64,000 nucleotides of DNA from an uncultured Lachnospiraceae bacterium (lineage in GTDB: Bacteria; Bacillota; Clostridia; Lachnospirales; Lachnospiraceae), in contig CAJTQO010000006.1 of the NCBI GenBank assembly GCA_910578405.1, forward strand, positions 41,999 through 105,998, written 5' to 3'. The notes beneath the pieces were generated by a model. It did no database searches. It saw nothing but the letters and a program-made list of their open reading frames with translations, and was not told the DNA's origin. The translations under genes were made by a program, and so were the position numbers. Below are positions 34,780 through 44,100 of this stretch, one piece after another; position 1 is the first letter of the stretch; every line of letters starts with the position of its first letter.

Positions 34780-36768
34780 TTAAAAAGCATTCCGGCCCGG
34801 CTTGCGCCTAGGGTTCCTGCACGCGCCTCCCTCCTGTTTGGACATATATATTTGTATGGTGCGTGCCCCAACCTGCGTCTGCAGCGGCTTTTCCTGCGTC
34901 CCTAGCGCATCCGCTTCTTCTACGGCCCCTTGTGGCCTTCCAGTGTCTGCAAAGAGACGCCATTTCATGCCTCTTGGCAACTTAGGCAGGGCAAACGAAT
35001 GAGGTATCCAATGCATATTATATGCAATATAGAAGAAATTATCTTCTTCCTCTTTGGCGTTCCTTGCGTAAAAACCACAATACATCACGCCCGCAAAACG
35101 GCTGGAAGCGCTAAAATCCACTCTCCATGCCTCTTCCCCATGGTAGGACAAGTCTGGATAGCCACAGCCCATGTCATCCAAAATTTTCAGCTCTTTCCGA
35201 TTATGGAGAACCGGGTGGCTTTTGCGCAGGACAATCAATTCTTTTACATACGAAAATAGCTCTTTGCCAATGGCTCCCATATTCCACTTCACCCATCCAG
35301 TGTCATTATCCTGGCAATAAGGGTTATTATTGCCGTAGCGGGTGTTCCCAAATTCGTCTCCGCTGTACAATAACGGCGTGCCTTGCGCCAGGAACAACAT
35401 AGAAAGTCCGTTTTTCATTTGTTTTTTCCTTAGTTCCAGGATGCTTTTCTTGCGGCTGACCCCTTCCGCGCCGCAATTCCAGGTCACGTTATAATCACTG
35501 CCGTCCCGATTCCCCTCCCCATTCTCTTCGTTATGTTTCTTCTCATAAGAAACCATATCCATTAAAGAAAAACCATAATAGTTCGTAATATAGTTCACCG
35601 TGCCGCAGTAAGACGGATTGCGGCGCTGTAAATCCAGGAATTTCCCTACCATGCCGCCGTCCCCTTTTAGGAAGCTGCGTATGGTGTACATATAATCGTC
35701 ATTGTAATTTGCCAGGTTCCGGTAATTGGGAAACTCATTCCCGCCATAAATCTGCCCATACGGGAAATCATAGTAAAACAGCTTCGTATCGGTTAGAAGC
35801 GGTTCCGTAGCCAGCCCCTGAAGCGGAATATGCTCCCCCTTTAAATGGAACCCGTCGATATGGTATTCCAAGACCCAATATTCCATAACATCCCAAATCA
35901 TGCCCATCTTCACCGATTCCGGGAAATAGAACTGCATAATAACTTCAATCTGATTCCTATGCAATTCCTTCACCATGTCCTTAAATTCCTTCACCGTATC
36001 CTTATCTGCCGCAAACGCAGATTTGGGCGCAAAATAATAGCCTTCCGTATACCCCCAGCAATTCAGCTTGTCCGCTGCCTGGCAATCCCTCTCCTCTTCC
36101 TTTTCCGTTTCTTCGTTTGGCCTTTCCGTCAGACGGCGTCTTGCCTCTTCCATTGTACGGGGCGGCTGGCTGGAGCCTGACGGGCGTCTCTCCTTCCTGC
36201 TCTCCAGTTCATCAAATTCATAGACAGGCATCAGTTCCACTGCCGTAATCCCAAGCTCCTTTAAATATGGAATCTTTTCCGTCAGGCCCCGGAATGTTCC
36301 TTTGTGGGCAACCCCGGACGATCTATGCTTCGTAAACCCCCTTATATTTAAACAATATAAAATGCTCTCCTCATAAGGGGTTTTTAATGGCTTGTCCCCC
36401 TGCCAGTCATAATCCGGCTGCAAAAAACCGCCCCTCAGCAGGCTGCTTCCCATCCCCCATTTTTCATGCCCATGCAGCAGCTTTGCATAGGGATCTGTAA
36501 AAACACATTCCCCATCATAAAAGTTATAAGAATAACGTCTGATATCCAAGTCCTTCACCGCGATGCTATAAATGGAGCCATATTTATTCTGTCCACTAAA
36601 AGGAATCCTTGTTTCCTTTCCTGCCTTGTCATACAAAATAATCCCGCAGTCATGCCCGTTTTTCATTACTACGGAAAAATAAGTATAGCCAAATTCTGTC
36701 GTTGTCACACCCAATGGATAGGGCCTGTTTCTTTGTCTGCAATCTATTTTGTACATATGCTCCTCCAA
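34780..36768 (-). CDS. GlgX-like GH13 protein, apparently catalytically inactive
   Basis: 662 residues with the layout of isoamylase/glycogen debranching enzymes: N-terminal CBM48-like domain (about 15-130), GH13 barrel (about 140-520) and a C-terminal beta domain. The framework is conserved (GITAVELMPVYEFDE, VSYEKKHNEENGEGNRDG, LYSGDEFGNTRYGNNN), but the active-site regions are not: region I DVVYNH is replaced by QFYFPE (about 279-284), region II DGFRFD by DGFHLK (305-310), region III has no catalytic Glu, and region IV HD by YY (397-398). Nucleophile, acid/base and third Asp are all absent. A charged insert of about 40 residues follows region I's upstream strand (about 188-230). Transcribed from the promoter at 36781-36809. 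Likely a glycan-binding or regulatory pseudoenzyme. Confidence 0.85.
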   Translation of the reverse strand: MEEHMYKIDCRQRNRPYPLGVTTTEFGYTYFSVVMKNGHDCGIILYDKAGKETRIPFSGQNKYGSIYSIAVKDLDIRRYSYNFYDGECVFTDPYAKLLHGHEKWGMGSSLLRGGFLQPDYDWQGDKPLKTPYEESILYCLNIRGFTKHRSSGVAHKGTFRGLTEKIPYLKELGITAVELMPVYEFDELESRKERRPSGSSQPPRTMEEARRRLTERPNEETEKEEERDCQAADKLNCWGYTEGYYFAPKSAFAADKDTVKEFKDMVKELHRNQIEVIMQFYFPESVKMGMIWDVMEYWVLEYHIDGFHLKGEHIPLQGLATEPLLTDTKLFYYDFPYGQIYGGNEFPNYRNLANYNDDYMYTIRSFLKGDGGMVGKFLDLQRRNPSYCGTVNYITNYYGFSLMDMVSYEKKHNEENGEGNRDGSDYNVTWNCGAEGVSRKKSILELRKKQMKNGLSMLFLAQGTPLLYSGDEFGNTRYGNNNPYCQDNDTGWVKWNMGAIGKELFSYVKELIVLRKSHPVLHNRKELKILDDMGCGYPDLSYHGEEAWRVDFSASSRFAGVMYCGFYARNAKEEEDNFFYIAYNMHWIPHSFALPKLPRGMKWRLFADTGRPQGAVEEADALGTQEKPLQTQVGARTIQIYMSKQEGGACRNPRRKPGRNAF

Positions 36769-36780
36769 CCGTAGGTCTTT

Positions 36781-36809
36781 AGTATAGCATAAAATTCGCC
36801 CCCTGTGTA
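36781..36809 (-). promoter_or_regulatory. Promoter of the GH13-like gene
   Basis: Minus strand -35 TACACA (36804-36809), 17-base spacer, extended -10 TGC-TATACT (-10 at 36781-36786), close to the GH13-like ATG, which has a GGAGGAG site. Confidence 0.55.
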
Positions 36810-36827
36810 AAAATACATAAAAAAATA

Positions 36828-36856
36828 TTGATTAATGTTTTTTTTGCCAGTATAAT
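36828..36856 (+). promoter_or_regulatory. Promoter of the DUF1292 gene
   Basis: Plus strand -35 TTGATT (36828-36833), 17-base spacer, -10 TATAAT (36851-36856), about 90 bases before the DUF1292 start. It is divergent from the GH13-like promoter, 19 bases away between -35 boxes. Confidence 0.65.
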
Positions 36857-36945
36857 GGTGCTGTCTGCACGGCAAATCAGAAAGTAGTTTCAAAAAGTGC
36901 ATAATATACAGAAAAAAGAAAACAGAAAGGGGCTTATAGTCTGAT

Positions 36946-37335
36946 ATGGCGAAAAAAGGAACAGAAAAACATGAAAATGGAAGCAACAAAGGGAATGTCT
37001 TCAAAGAAGAATCAAAGGAGATGCTTTATAGTGAAACCGAAGGGGAAGAAATGACTGTGGAACTGGAATTGGACGATGGCAGCCATGTTGTCTGTTCCAT
37101 CGTTACCATCTTAGAATGCCAGGGGAAAGATTATATTGTCCTTCTCCCTTTGGATGAAAATTCCGAAAACCACGACGGGGAAGTATGGTTTTACCGTTAT
37201 TATGAAGAAAAAACGGACCCAAACGCCGAACCGATATTGGAATACATTGACGATGATGAAGAATATGAAATAGTTGCCGATGCCTTTGACGAATTTTTAG
37301 ACAATGCGGAGTTTGATGAATATATGGGGGAATAA
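36946..37335 (+). CDS. DUF1292 domain protein
   Basis: 129 residues, very acidic. The DUF1292 core (about 35-115) has LELDDGSHVVCSIVTILECQGKDYIVLLP and the acidic C-terminal YIDDDEEYEIVADAFDEFL. Family members are small cytosolic proteins of unknown function, often near yrrK/yrzB. Residues 1-34 form a basic-acidic extension; a second possible start, ATG of MTVELELDD with GGGGAAG upstream, would remove it. Plus-strand gene, convergent with the helicase gene; no terminator hairpin is visible between them. Confidence 0.87.
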   Translation: MAKKGTEKHENGSNKGNVFKEESKEMLYSETEGEEMTVELELDDGSHVVCSIVTILECQGKDYIVLLPLDENSENHDGEVWFYRYYEEKTDPNAEPILEYIDDDEEYEIVADAFDEFLDNAEFDEYMGE

Positions 37336-37359
37336 AAATTCCCCTGTCCTATTTTCTTT

Positions 37360-39381
37360 CTAACCGGAACCGCTCTCCTTCTTTTCCACACAAGGAGAAT
37401 CCGTCCATTTGGCTAAAAAAGGGGACGGTTCTTTTGCATAAGAAATTTCCAGTCGGAATTTTGCCCTTGTCATCGCTACATAAAAAATCCTTCTCTCTTC
37501 TTCCAGCGCTTCTTTGGTATGCGCCCTACGGCTTGGGAGCATACCGGCGTTGACTCTTGGCAGGAAAACCGTATCGTATTCCAAACCCTTGGAACCATGC
37601 ATTGTTACCAGTTGCACGCCCTCTTCCACCCTTGTTTTCCCACGGGCGTTTTCTTCCAGCCGTTGGGAGTAAACGGCAATTTCATGGAGCCATTCCGAAA
37701 ATGTGCGGTGTCCGGCCGCTGCCTGCTGTATTTCATCGGCAGTTTCCAAAAGCTTTGCCTTAGTCTCTGTCCCCTTGCCCTCACACAGCCAAGCGTCATA
37801 TCCTATCTTTTTACGGATATAGTCCACGGCCAGATAAGGACGCAGGAGGGCAATTCTCTTTAAATCGGCAAAAAGCGCTTTGAGCCGTTCCTGCATATAT
37901 GGTTTGTGCCGGTAATAATCCAACAGGGCTGTTTGCGAACAATCTCCGCTGTCCAGCGAGCTGCGCTGGATATAGCGGCAAGGATGGTTCATAATCCGCA
38001 AGAAGTCCTGCCGCAAACCTGCGCTTTCTGGAGCCACATTGTCCTTGTTAGAAATTGCTCTTTGCCGGATTGCATCCTGAATCGCTTCCCTTGGCGGATT
38101 TTCCCTTTGGGTGACAGAAGATTGTTTTCCGCCATAGGTATCGGAAGCAAATTGCAGATAAGCTAGGAAATCTTTCGCTATATCGCTTAAATATAAATTT
38201 TCCACCCGTTCCTTACTGACAAACCGAATGCCCTCCCGGGCCAGCAGACGGGAAAAACCGGACAGTTGGATATTGGTGCGGCAGATAATGGCGGCATGTT
38301 CCTGCTCTTTTGGAGACATTTCCTTTAACTGATGAATCAAATGCCGTTCCTCTTCTTCCTTTTCCTGAAAGGCATATAGCGTTACATGGCCTTTTTCCTG
38401 CCGATAAGCCTTTATTTCCTTTATAAACCGATTTTTATTGTTTGCAATCAGCAGCAGGGAAGCTTCCACGATATGCACTGCGCTGCGGTAATTGACATCC
38501 AGGGTCAATTGGGCCGTGTTTGGATAATCCATCAAAAACTGCCGCATAATATCCGGCCCGGCGCCACGGAAGCCATAAATGGACTGGTCGTCGTCCCCTA
38601 CTGTAAAAAGATTGTTTTCGGGAGCTGCCAACAGTTTCAGAACCTGATACTGCAAAGGACTGATATCCTGGAATTCATCCACCAGGATATGGGAAAATAT
38701 GCTTTGCCAGTAAGTAAGGATTTGGGGCCGTTGCGCAAACATCCGGCTGCATAGAAAAATCATATCGTCAAAATCCAATTTGCCCATTTCTTCCATCAAA
38801 CCACAATATTCCTGGAACAGAGTGGGAAACAGACTGGCCATATCGCTGCCGCACAGGGTATCATTGGACAGGCCGTCATCATCTATACTGCTAGGGAGTC
38901 CCCTTTCATTGCTGACGTTATTCTTTTTGTTGCTGATTTCTTTCAACAAAATGCCAGCCAACTCCGGCTCTGCATTCGTTATCCCATGCATACAAAGCAC
39001 ATGATTTATACAGTTTCGTTTTTCCTGTGCAGTCGCTATCGTAAATTTTCCGCCGCCATACCCGGAGCTTTTCCATATATGGTAATATATGGCATGGAAA
39101 GTGCCGAAGCTTACCCCTTCGTATTGCTTGTCTGTAAGGTTATGAAAGCGCTCTTCCATTTCCTGCGCCGCTGCTTTGGTAAAAGTAATTACAAGGATTT
39201 TATTGGGAGAAATCCCATGATGACAGATTAGATGACGAATCCGCCGAATCGTAAGATAAGTTTTGCCGCTGCCTGGCCCTGCCAGTACCTGGATTGGCCC
39301 ACTTGCGTGTTCTATGGCAAGCGCTTGCGCAGCAGCCGGCTGTGACAAGCCAGACTGCCCCGCTTCCTGCTTTTTATCCAT
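37360..39381 (-). CDS. UvrD/PcrA-type superfamily 1 DNA helicase
   Basis: 673 residues of UvrD-like 3'-5' helicase. Motif I AGPGSGKTYLTIRRI near 37-45, motif II DEFQDI, the DDQSIYGFRGA segment, motif IV NYRS, motif V VTMHGSKGLEYDTVFLP and motif VI YVAMTRAK are visible. The domain order is 1A-1B-2A-2B of UvrD/PcrA without AddA-like nuclease parts. Cytosolic, likely in repair or fork processing. Its start overlaps the end of gltX by eight bases. A PcrA paralogue elsewhere in the genome is likely, so no gene symbol is given. Confidence 0.92.
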   Translation of the reverse strand: MDKKQEAGQSGLSQPAAAQALAIEHASGPIQVLAGPGSGKTYLTIRRIRHLICHHGISPNKILVITFTKAAAQEMEERFHNLTDKQYEGVSFGTFHAIYYHIWKSSGYGGGKFTIATAQEKRNCINHVLCMHGITNAEPELAGILLKEISNKKNNVSNERGLPSSIDDDGLSNDTLCGSDMASLFPTLFQEYCGLMEEMGKLDFDDMIFLCSRMFAQRPQILTYWQSIFSHILVDEFQDISPLQYQVLKLLAAPENNLFTVGDDDQSIYGFRGAGPDIMRQFLMDYPNTAQLTLDVNYRSAVHIVEASLLLIANNKNRFIKEIKAYRQEKGHVTLYAFQEKEEEERHLIHQLKEMSPKEQEHAAIICRTNIQLSGFSRLLAREGIRFVSKERVENLYLSDIAKDFLAYLQFASDTYGGKQSSVTQRENPPREAIQDAIRQRAISNKDNVAPESAGLRQDFLRIMNHPCRYIQRSSLDSGDCSQTALLDYYRHKPYMQERLKALFADLKRIALLRPYLAVDYIRKKIGYDAWLCEGKGTETKAKLLETADEIQQAAAGHRTFSEWLHEIAVYSQRLEENARGKTRVEEGVQLVTMHGSKGLEYDTVFLPRVNAGMLPSRRAHTKEALEEERRIFYVAMTRAKFRLEISYAKEPSPFLAKWTDSPCVEKKESGSG

Positions 39382-40825
39382 TCTTTAAAAGCCCTATCCC
39401 TTTCCTGATACGGGCTATGGATTCCTCTTTCCCAAGGATTTCCATAATCTCCGTAGCTCCGGCAGGCGTCATCTGTTTGCCGGAAACTGCGGTACGCACT
39501 GGCCACATAACATAGCCGTTTTTACAACCCTTTTTCTCCACATAAGAAACCAGCGTCTGATAAAGGGAGTCGTTGTCGAAAGCCTCCTGCGCTTCAAGGA
39601 TGGGCAAAAGCTCCTCTAATACTTCCAGAGAAGATTCTTTCGAAGTTTTCATCTTCTTATGGGTATACATTGCCGTATCGTAGGCAGGCAGCTCCTGGAA
39701 AAAATCCACCATTTCCATAATGTCCGGCAAAATTTCAATTCTCGTTTTCACCATGGCTGCAATTTTTTTCAAATCAAATTCTTTGGTGAGGGCTTTTTTT
39801 AAATAAGGCTCCGCCATACTGTAAAAACGGTCAAAATCCATCCCCTTCAAATATTCCCCATTCATCCATTTCAATTTCGTATAGTCAAAAACTGCCGGGG
39901 ATTTGGAGATATGATGGTAATCAAATATTTTCACCAGTTGTTCCAAAGAAAAGATTTCCTCATTCCCTTCCGGACTCCAGCCAAGCAGCGCAACAAAATT
40001 CACTACCGCTTCCGACAAAAAACCTTGTTCCATCAAATCTTCATAAGAAGAATGGCCGCATCGTTTGGACAGCTTATGATGTTCCTCATCTGTAATCAGC
40101 GGACAGTGTACGTAAATCGGCACTTCCCAGCCAAAAGCTTCATACAAACGGTTATATTTGGGGGAGGAGGACAAGTATTCATTTCCCCTGACCACATGAG
40201 TGATGCCCATCAAATGGTCATCCACCACATTGGCAAAATTGTAAGTTGGGTAGCCATCGGATTTAATTAATATCATATCGTCCAGTTCCGTATTATCCAC
40301 CGTAATATCCCCATAAATCTCGTCCTGGAAGGTGGTTGTGCCTTGCGTCGGGTTATTCTGGCGGATAACATAAGGTATGCCGGAAGCCAGTTTCTCCGCC
40401 ACTTCCTCCTTGGACAGACCAAGACAATGTTTGTCATATACATTGATTTCCTTCCCGGCAATGGTCTGATTTAAGGTCGCCAGACGTTCCTTATCACAAA
40501 AACAATAATAGGCTTCTCCTTTGTCAATCAGTTTTTTGGCATAGTCCAGATATACGCCCTTAGCCTGCCGTTCACTTTGGACATACGGGCCTGCGTCTTT
40601 TTCTTTATCCGGGCCTTCATCATGGATAAGCCCTGTCTTTTCCAAAGTGCGGTAAATAATCTCCACTGCCCCTTCTACGTACCGCTCCTGATCGGTATCC
40701 TCAATACGGAGGATAAAGTCCCCACCTTCATGCTTTGCAATCAGGTAGGCATACAATGCTGTCCTTAAATTCCCCACATGCATCCGTCCCGTGGGACTGG
40801 GTGCATATCTTGTCCTGATTTTCAT
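39374..40825 (-). CDS. gltX: Glutamate-tRNA ligase
   Basis: Class I aminoacyl-tRNA synthetase charging tRNA-Glu. ATG 40825 (MKIRTRYAPSPTGRMHVGN) gives 483 residues; the longer frame to 40894 overlaps the hydrogenase gene. The HIGH motif appears as HVGN in PSPTGRMHVGNL (7-20), and KMSKS as KLSKR in HKLSKRCGH (about 245-250). It follows the [FeFe] hydrogenase gene by 52 bases and overlaps the helicase gene downstream. The second motif variant KLSKR is common in GltX. The organism may also use GatCAB for Gln-tRNA, not visible here. Confidence 0.97.
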   Translation of the reverse strand: MKIRTRYAPSPTGRMHVGNLRTALYAYLIAKHEGGDFILRIEDTDQERYVEGAVEIIYRTLEKTGLIHDEGPDKEKDAGPYVQSERQAKGVYLDYAKKLIDKGEAYYCFCDKERLATLNQTIAGKEINVYDKHCLGLSKEEVAEKLASGIPYVIRQNNPTQGTTTFQDEIYGDITVDNTELDDMILIKSDGYPTYNFANVVDDHLMGITHVVRGNEYLSSSPKYNRLYEAFGWEVPIYVHCPLITDEEHHKLSKRCGHSSYEDLMEQGFLSEAVVNFVALLGWSPEGNEEIFSLEQLVKIFDYHHISKSPAVFDYTKLKWMNGEYLKGMDFDRFYSMAEPYLKKALTKEFDLKKIAAMVKTRIEILPDIMEMVDFFQELPAYDTAMYTHKKMKTSKESSLEVLEELLPILEAQEAFDNDSLYQTLVSYVEKKGCKNGYVMWPVRTAVSGKQMTPAGATEIMEILGKEESIARIRKGIGLLKNG

Positions 40826-40877
40826 GTTATCTGTTTTGTCCTTTCTTTCCACTCTTTCCGACTTTGGGATGGATATC

Positions 40878-42368
40878 CTATTGCGTTCCTGCATCTTTTT
40901 CAGGAATTTTCTTTGCCGCTGCAGCCTTGAATCCAGCCACCTCTTTTGCCGCCTGCGGAACCGGGATATTGGTGCCTGCCCCGGCTATGCAGCCACCGGG
41001 ACATGCCATCCCTTCAATCAGACAGCCGTTCTTTTTCCCTGCCTTAGCGAGCATCAATATTTTTTTACATTCCGCAAGGCTCTCTGCATGTTCAATATGG
41101 ACATCTACATCAGGGTAATATTCCCGGATGCATTCCTCAATGGCATTTGCCACGCCTCCGGCCACACCGTAACCGCGCCCAGCCCCAGTGGCGTCTGCCA
41201 GCGGTTCTGCCGCGGCAATGGCGTTTAAGTCAATGCCTTTTGCTTCAAACATCCCAGCCAGTTCTTCAAACGTGATGACAAAGTCCACATCCGAACGGAT
41301 TGTCCTGCGGGAAGCTTCCAGTTTCTTAGATGCGCAGGGACCAATAAATACCACGCTGGCATCGGGATGGTCTTCTTTTATTTTTCGCGCGGTAGCTACC
41401 ATAGGCGTTAATGCGTTGGAAATTTTATCAATAGTTTCCGGGAAAAATTTCTTTGCCAACACAGACCAGGATGGACAGCAGGAGGTTAAAAGAAACGGCA
41501 ATTCCTTTGTTGCGACTGCATGTACATAATGTTCCGCTTCTGCCATAGCCCCCATGTCAGCTCCAATGGCAGTTTCGTACACATCAAAAAATCCCAGTTC
41601 TTTCAAAGCGCTTTTTATCATATCCGGTGAAACCTTCGGGCCAAACTGTCCGACAAAAGCCGGGGCCACCTGTGCAATAATTTTGCGCCCTGACTGCATC
41701 GCGCGGATTAATTGGAAAATCTGTGATTTATCCGCAATGGCTCCAAATGGGCAATTCACCATACACTGCCCACAGGATACGCACAGGTCTGGGTCAATGA
41801 CTGCCCTGCCTTGGGCATCATTTTTAATCGCATTTACGCCACAGGCAGAAAGGCACGGTCTTACCTGATGGGAAATAGCGTCATAGGGGCATACAGTCTT
41901 GCATTTCCCGCAACGGATACATTTCTCCTGATCAATAATGGATTTTCCGTCTTTCATGGATATAGCCCCCCGCGGGCAGACTTCACGGCAGGGGTGGGCC
42001 ACGCAGCCCATACATTTATCCGTTACTTCATATCTATTCTCCGGGCAGGAATTGCATGCTGACGGAATAACCTGCATTAAAGGCGGTTCATAATACTTTT
42101 CATCAATATCACTCTCTGCCAACCCTTGCGTTACATGCACTGGCATATTTTCCGGCCGCAGGGACATCCCCATAGCCAGGCGGATACGCTCTCTGATAAT
42201 GGCGCGCTCCCTATATACATTCCCGTATTGTGATTCATCATAATTTACAATTTTATATGGCAATGCCTCCACATCATTAATCAAGTCTTCCGAATGATAC
42301 GCCAGATTTGCCACTTCCTTAAAAATGCGCCTGCGTATCTTACGGACTTGCGTGTCGATACCTCTCAT
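40878..42368 (-). CDS. [FeFe] hydrogenase, group B-like
   Basis: 496 residues from ATG 42368 (GGAGAAAG site; the extension to 42488 has none). An N-terminal helical part is followed by iron-sulfur motifs: an unusual CNSCPE...CMGCVAHPCREVCP (105-131), CIRCGKCKTVCP (150-161), CLSACG (172-177) and CVSCGQCMVNCP (196-207). The H-cluster domain has L1 TSCCPSW (295-301), L2 GPCASKKLE (343-351, instead of MPCxxKxxE) and L3 GMACPGGCIAG near 440, all cysteines present. This motif set matches monomeric group B enzymes of anaerobic gut bacteria, whose physiological role is unclear; ferredoxin is the expected electron partner. Maturases HydEFG are not in the window. Confidence 0.92.
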   Translation of the reverse strand: MRGIDTQVRKIRRRIFKEVANLAYHSEDLINDVEALPYKIVNYDESQYGNVYRERAIIRERIRLAMGMSLRPENMPVHVTQGLAESDIDEKYYEPPLMQVIPSACNSCPENRYEVTDKCMGCVAHPCREVCPRGAISMKDGKSIIDQEKCIRCGKCKTVCPYDAISHQVRPCLSACGVNAIKNDAQGRAVIDPDLCVSCGQCMVNCPFGAIADKSQIFQLIRAMQSGRKIIAQVAPAFVGQFGPKVSPDMIKSALKELGFFDVYETAIGADMGAMAEAEHYVHAVATKELPFLLTSCCPSWSVLAKKFFPETIDKISNALTPMVATARKIKEDHPDASVVFIGPCASKKLEASRRTIRSDVDFVITFEELAGMFEAKGIDLNAIAAAEPLADATGAGRGYGVAGGVANAIEECIREYYPDVDVHIEHAESLAECKKILMLAKAGKKNGCLIEGMACPGGCIAGAGTNIPVPQAAKEVAGFKAAAAKKIPEKDAGTQ

Positions 42369-42493
42369 ACTCTTTCTCCTCTTTTTCCATTTCACAGCCA
42401 GGTTTCCAGCCTTAACCCGGAAACTCCCCAAACCATATTGGAAAATGCTTTCTGTAAGCGGTTGTCTATGGAAGTCATTTTCAAACATGCCTG

Positions 42494-42513
42494 AAAAGGG
42501 AAATTTCCTTTTT
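42494..42513. promoter_or_regulatory. 20-bp near-palindrome upstream of the hydrogenase gene
   Basis: A perfect 10-bp palindrome GGAAATTTCC flanked by AAAA and TTTT with one mismatched pair. It lies about 125 bases upstream of the hydrogenase ATG within a 229-base gap that has no ORF. A clear promoter was not found beside it, so an operator role is only a suggestion. Confidence 0.3.
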
Positions 42514-42597
42514 GTCCGCCCGGATGGCCCTCCCGGAACATTGTTAATAATTTATCATTTTTACTATGTTCTATTTTTACACAAAAATAATGTGAAA

Positions 42598-43344
42598 TCA
42601 AGCTGTTTTATATATTTTTCGCAAACAGGCGGATAAGGCCGCCGACTGTTGTAAGTATCCAAGGTTTTCTTTCCAAAAACGCCCAAAACCATACCCTCCG
42701 GCCTGATATACTTTATGGAAAGCGCACCATACAAAAAGCAAAGTCACTTCCATAACCAAAATCCGTGCAAACCTATCTATGATATGATTCCCCATTAAGC
42801 TTAAGGTATGGGACTGAAACATTATATGGGGAAGTTCATCATGGAGCATCTGTTGGCAAATACTTTTTAAAGCCGGAGAATCTGTGCAGTTAAACAGCGC
42901 GTCATAATAGGTCAGGGCAATCATTTCAGCCGTTACAAGCGTTATAACTTCACATTTTAACCCGCCAAACCGACGAAGGCTGCAAAACGCCTGATACAGG
43001 AAAGAACTATTCAAATCCTCCACATTGTAATAATCCATAAATTTTTTCAAGTAGGAGGAGTGCCAGTTTTCTTCCCGGACAAACCAAAGCATGGCTTCCT
43101 CATAGTCTGGTTCCCCTTTCTTCCTGGCCCATACCCTTGCCGTTTCCAACAAATGCCTTCCCTCAGAACCTTCTCCTTTCCGGAATGCCCGTATAGAAGG
43201 GAAGATGAGAGCCATTTCCGATGCAGACAATCCCTTTTCTTTGGAAAAGTCTATATCCAGCCTTTTTTTATGATTCGCTTTAAAATAGGAAATCCATTCC
43301 TTATAATGAAAATTGTTCATTTTTGATTCTGTTATTTTTATCAT
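42598..43344 (-). CDS. Ferritin-like / diiron-type four-helix protein, unknown function
   Basis: Numbered from ATG 43344 (248 residues; the frame is open to a TTG at 43446 without a ribosome binding site). The helical protein carries two ExxH motifs, ENWH at 92-95 and ELPH at 170-173, with further acids Glu83, Glu132 and Glu140 on intervening helices, the layout of ferritin-like diiron proteins. A hydrophobic segment (about 190-210) could touch the membrane. No specific family recognised; possibilities are a diiron oxygenase-like or oxygen/iron-handling protein. It lies upstream of the oxygen-sensitive [FeFe] hydrogenase on the same strand, with 229 bases between. Confidence 0.6.
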   Translation of the reverse strand: MIKITESKMNNFHYKEWISYFKANHKKRLDIDFSKEKGLSASEMALIFPSIRAFRKGEGSEGRHLLETARVWARKKGEPDYEEAMLWFVREENWHSSYLKKFMDYYNVEDLNSSFLYQAFCSLRRFGGLKCEVITLVTAEMIALTYYDALFNCTDSPALKSICQQMLHDELPHIMFQSHTLSLMGNHIIDRFARILVMEVTLLFVWCAFHKVYQAGGYGFGRFWKENLGYLQQSAALSACLRKIYKTA

Positions 43345-43486
43345 ATTATTCCAGTCCCTCTTCCCCCATACCAGAACCTCTTCCAATAGGAGAAAACCTG
43401 GAACATAATACTGTTCCTGCTTTTCTCCCGGCTCTGGGATGGACAAATGCTGAATAAAAACTAATAACTGCTGTTTTCAGGCTTCT

Positions 43487-44053
43487 TTAAAATAGCCATA
43501 TGCTGAGTAGTTTGGGCAACAACATTGAAACTCCAATGCCGTAAGCAAGATCAAGCCAGAAAATAGAGCCAAATGCCCCTAAATAAATCAATCCGATAAA
43601 CGGCGCTGTAATTATTTTGGCTATCATGCTGACATCCTCATTTTTCAGGACGCTATGCACCAGCGCTTTGGCGTCTCCAGCGCTTGGAAAGGCATGCATT
43701 AAGATGGATACCCCAAGCCAATAAAGGATATAACTGCACAATTTCACGAACAATCCCATCGTTCCACTGACGGAACTATATCCAAATACATTTGCATAAG
43801 CGGGAAGTGTAATTAATATGCCAAGGATTGTATTTACGAAAAATGGCCCTAACCCTGTCAGTAGATTCTTCCATGGATTCGAAATTGGTTCATGCATCAC
43901 ATAACCGCATGGATTTTTTACTTGAAAATATTTCACTTCGTAAACTGGTATCCGGCATATTCTGCAGCATACCTGATGCGCCAATTCATGAACGGCAACC
44001 CCTGGAAAAGTTACCATAGATATAAGTATTCCTGGTATAATCATGAAATCCAT
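43487..44053 (-). CDS. HELAH-motif membrane protein (M50-like metallopeptidase fold)
   Basis: 188 residues with about five hydrophobic segments. The HExxH motif is at His22-Glu23-Leu-Ala-His26 within the first membrane segment, and the PSAGDAKAL segment near residue 122 supplies a candidate third metal ligand (Asp), as in M50 site-2-like proteases. The short length and single-domain form suggest a membrane-embedded zinc peptidase or an inactive relative. No substrate can be named. It lies 47 bases downstream of the zinc-ribbon/TPR gene on the same strand. Confidence 0.72.
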   Translation of the reverse strand: MDFMIIPGILISMVTFPGVAVHELAHQVCCRICRIPVYEVKYFQVKNPCGYVMHEPISNPWKNLLTGLGPFFVNTILGILITLPAYANVFGYSSVSGTMGLFVKLCSYILYWLGVSILMHAFPSAGDAKALVHSVLKNEDVSMIAKIITAPFIGLIYLGAFGSIFWLDLAYGIGVSMLLPKLLSIWLF

Positions 44054-44100
44054 TGCTCCTTTCTATTCCAGCGCCATAATCACTCTCCAGTATCACAAAC

